A stretch of 14,087 bases of DNA from Paenibacillus_AK sp041641375 (GTDB lineage: Bacteria > Bacillota > Bacilli > Paenibacillales > YIM-B00363): NCBI GenBank assembly GCA_041641375.1, contig JBEPYM010000080.1:1-14087 (forward strand). Reading direction: 5' to 3'. Positions 13,176 to 14,087 of the stretch are shown here, in pieces. Under the pieces are notes generated by a model that ran no database searches, was not told the DNA's origin, and saw nothing but the letters and a program-made list of their open reading frames with translations. The position numbers and the translations under genes are program-made. Within the stretch, counting starts at the first letter, position 1; each line of letters starts with the position of its first letter.

Positions 13176-13205
13176 TTGACATATGTCCCTCTAATCATGT
13201 ATGAT
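13176..13205 (+). promoter_or_regulatory. Sigma-A promoter of the tRNA pair
   Basis: TTGACA (13176-13181), 18 nt, TATGAT (13200-13205), placed 29 nt before the first tRNA. The -35 overlaps a perfect palindrome GACATATGTC (13178-13187). It is also one arm of an 8-bp inverted repeat, ATATGTCA (13154-13161) with TGACATAT (13177-13184). Confidence 0.8.
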
Positions 13206-13233
13206 TATCTTCGTTGCCTTATTTTATTGACGT

Positions 13234-13310
<77 letters not shown>

Positions 13311-13326
13311 AATCCAATATCCTTGC

Positions 13327-13400
<74 letters not shown>

Positions 13401-13442
13401 TAGTTACAAATCCTTCATACATATGGTTTCTCGGACTTTTAC

Positions 13443-13489
13443 AGCCCGCCTCATGAGTCGCAAATAAGCGATTCGGAGGCGGGCTTTTT
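13443..13489 (+). terminator. Terminator of the tRNA transcript
   Basis: AGCCCGCCTC (13443-13452) pairs perfectly with GAGGCGGGCT (13476-13485), with a second inner stem GAGTCGC/GCGATTC. TTTTT follows. Confidence 0.92.
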
Positions 13490-13513
13490 GGTTCGCTCAA
13501 ACGCCAGCGCCAA

Positions 13514-13545
13514 AACGCCAAAACAGGACCCCGCAGGGTCCTGTT
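13514..13545 (-). terminator. Probable terminator of the minus-strand SLH gene
   Basis: Perfect 10-bp arms AACAGGACCC (13522-13531) and GGGTCCTGTT (13536-13545) with a 4-nt loop. On the minus strand the stem is followed by TTGGCGTTTT, a broken T-tract. On the plus strand no T run follows, so the minus orientation is preferred. Confidence 0.55.
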
Positions 13546-13557
13546 CCGGTGAAGCAT

Positions 13558-13620
13558 GAGGGTGAGGGTGAACATCAAAACTTCTTCAATAAAGGAGGGT
13601 GAGGGTGACTCCTTTATTGA
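13558..13620 (+). repeat. 14-bp direct repeat and a 12-bp inverted repeat
   Basis: GAGGGTGAGGGTGA occurs at 13558-13571 and again at 13595-13608. The second copy begins in the left arm of a perfect hairpin, TCAATAAAGGAG (13586-13597) with CTCCTTTATTGA (13609-13620), and fills its 11-nt loop. The hairpin lies downstream of the minus-strand gene and may protect the end of its mRNA. Confidence 0.75.
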
Positions 13621-13637
13621 GAATGAGATTTATTATC
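13619..13637. promoter_or_regulatory. Fur-box-like sequence
   Basis: GAGAATGAGATTTATTATC agrees with the classical 19-bp Fur box (GATAATGATAATCATTATC) at 15 of 19 positions. TATTATCA (13631-13638) also mirrors TGATAATA (13654-13661). No gene starts just downstream on either strand, so this may be chance in an AT-rich spot or a relic. Confidence 0.25.
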
Positions 13638-13689
13638 ATTAGCCTTACAAAATTGATAATACCTTACCTGAATTCGAATGTCAAGAGGA

Positions 13690-14087
13690 TCAACTCGCAT
13701 TTTTCACTGCGGCATGACTGCTCACCGAAGAAGGGCTTGAAGGCTCCAGCTTTACCTTATATTCGCTCGCCAAGTAGGTTGCCGCGGTCGGCTCGGTAAT
13801 CACCTGCGCATACATGGCGTCCGGGCTTGGATGATGCAGCGTATATTGAATGATGGCGGTGTCGCCGTCGAACGTTATGCCGTCTATGGAAATGCGATAT
13901 CCGGCATGCGGCTTCTCGCCCCAGGATAGGATTATTTTGTTGACTTCCTTCGTTACGGGCACCGTCTTGAACGTAACGGAATCGTCATGCTGGGGTTGCG
14001 GCACAACGGTAGACTGCGAAGTAAAGCGTTTTGCCGTATTCAGCATAACCGCCGCTTCTGCGCGTGTGATCACCTTTTTTGGGTAGA
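13690..14087 (-). CDS. SLH-domain protein with C-terminal PrcB-like domain (3' end only)
   Basis: The frame is open to the right edge, so this is the C-terminal ~132 residues of a longer protein. It starts inside an SLH repeat end (YPKKVITRAEAAVMLNTAKRF), the module that anchors proteins to pyruvylated secondary wall polymer. A Gln/Pro spacer follows. Then comes a beta-rich domain with IILSWGEKPHAGYRISIDGI, FDGDTAIIQYTLHHPSPDA and YAQVITEPTAATYL, the pattern of the PrcB C-terminal domain (W-G-x-K-P-x-G-G-Y, then P-x-x-x-x-x-Q-x-I-T-x-P). Usual members have Gly-Gly where this has Ala-Gly. The tail is Ser-rich. The apparent GTG start at 14073 is just a codon in the SLH repeat. Likely secreted and cell-surface bound, assuming an N-terminal signal outside the window. 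Confidence 0.85.
   Translation of the reverse strand, partial: YPKKVITRAEAAVMLNTAKRFTSQSTVVPQPQHDDSVTFKTVPVTKEVNKIILSWGEKPHAGYRISIDGITFDGDTAIIQYTLHHPSPDAMYAQVITEPTAATYLASEYKVKLEPSSPSSVSSHAAVKNAS

Noticed and set aside
13599..13799. 66-residue plus-strand ORF beginning in the hairpin
   Set aside because: Its start sits next to an SD-like AAAGGAGG, but the frame runs antisense into the SLH/PrcB gene and its product has no gene-like features.

Overview
The window reads as Bacillota (Bacillales) chromosome, most like Paenibacillus or a close relative. The clues are strong AAGGAGG-type ribosome binding sites, Bacillus-type small proteins (YjcG and YutG/PgpA relatives), lipoproteins, an S-layer-homology (SLH) protein, T-tailed hairpin terminators, a possible CcpA/cre signature and a moderately high GC content. 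Genus is inferred from protein style, not from a search.

Layout. (1) 1-1557: distal end of a de novo pyrimidine operon: the last 42 codons of carB, then pyrF and pyrE, nearly touching or overlapping, closed by a terminator. (2) 1575-3317: mqo (malate:quinone oxidoreductase) with an AT-rich upstream region and a long terminator hairpin. (3) 3317-3969: about 650 bp that I judge non-coding but full of structure: three imperfect 46-bp tandem repeats, a nested inverted repeat carrying two cre-like sites, four copies of a TGTA...ATACA motif, and a C-rich minisatellite. (4) 3970-4260: a small unknown membrane protein with its own terminator.

(5) 4344-11680: the most interesting locus, a five-gene operon behind a sequence matching an ECF-sigma promoter (TGTAAC-N17-CGTC). 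It encodes a LolD/MacB-type ATPase, a lipoprotein membrane-fusion (HlyD/MacA-like) adaptor, a 977-residue double FtsX-type permease with a Gly/Gln-rich outer loop, a second LolD-type ATPase with an AbrB/MazE-like swapped-hairpin domain fused to its C terminus, and a family-1-type solute-binding lipoprotein. Overlaps at three of the four junctions and a short gap at the other suggest one translationally coupled unit. My inference is an envelope-stress-linked exporter or extractor in which two different ATPases drive one single-chain permease, with a binding protein as extracellular partner.

(6) 11688-12902: a yjcG-type 2H phosphoesterase and a pgpA/yutG gene, divergently transcribed from a shared promoter region. 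(7) 12964-13131: a 55-residue unknown ORF. (8) 13176-13489: a sigma-A-type promoter, tRNA-fMet(CAT), a second tRNA(CAT) and a terminator. (9) 13500-13689: hairpins, direct repeats and a Fur-box-like sequence. (10) 13690-14087, minus strand: the C-terminal end of an SLH protein with a PrcB-type domain, running off the window.
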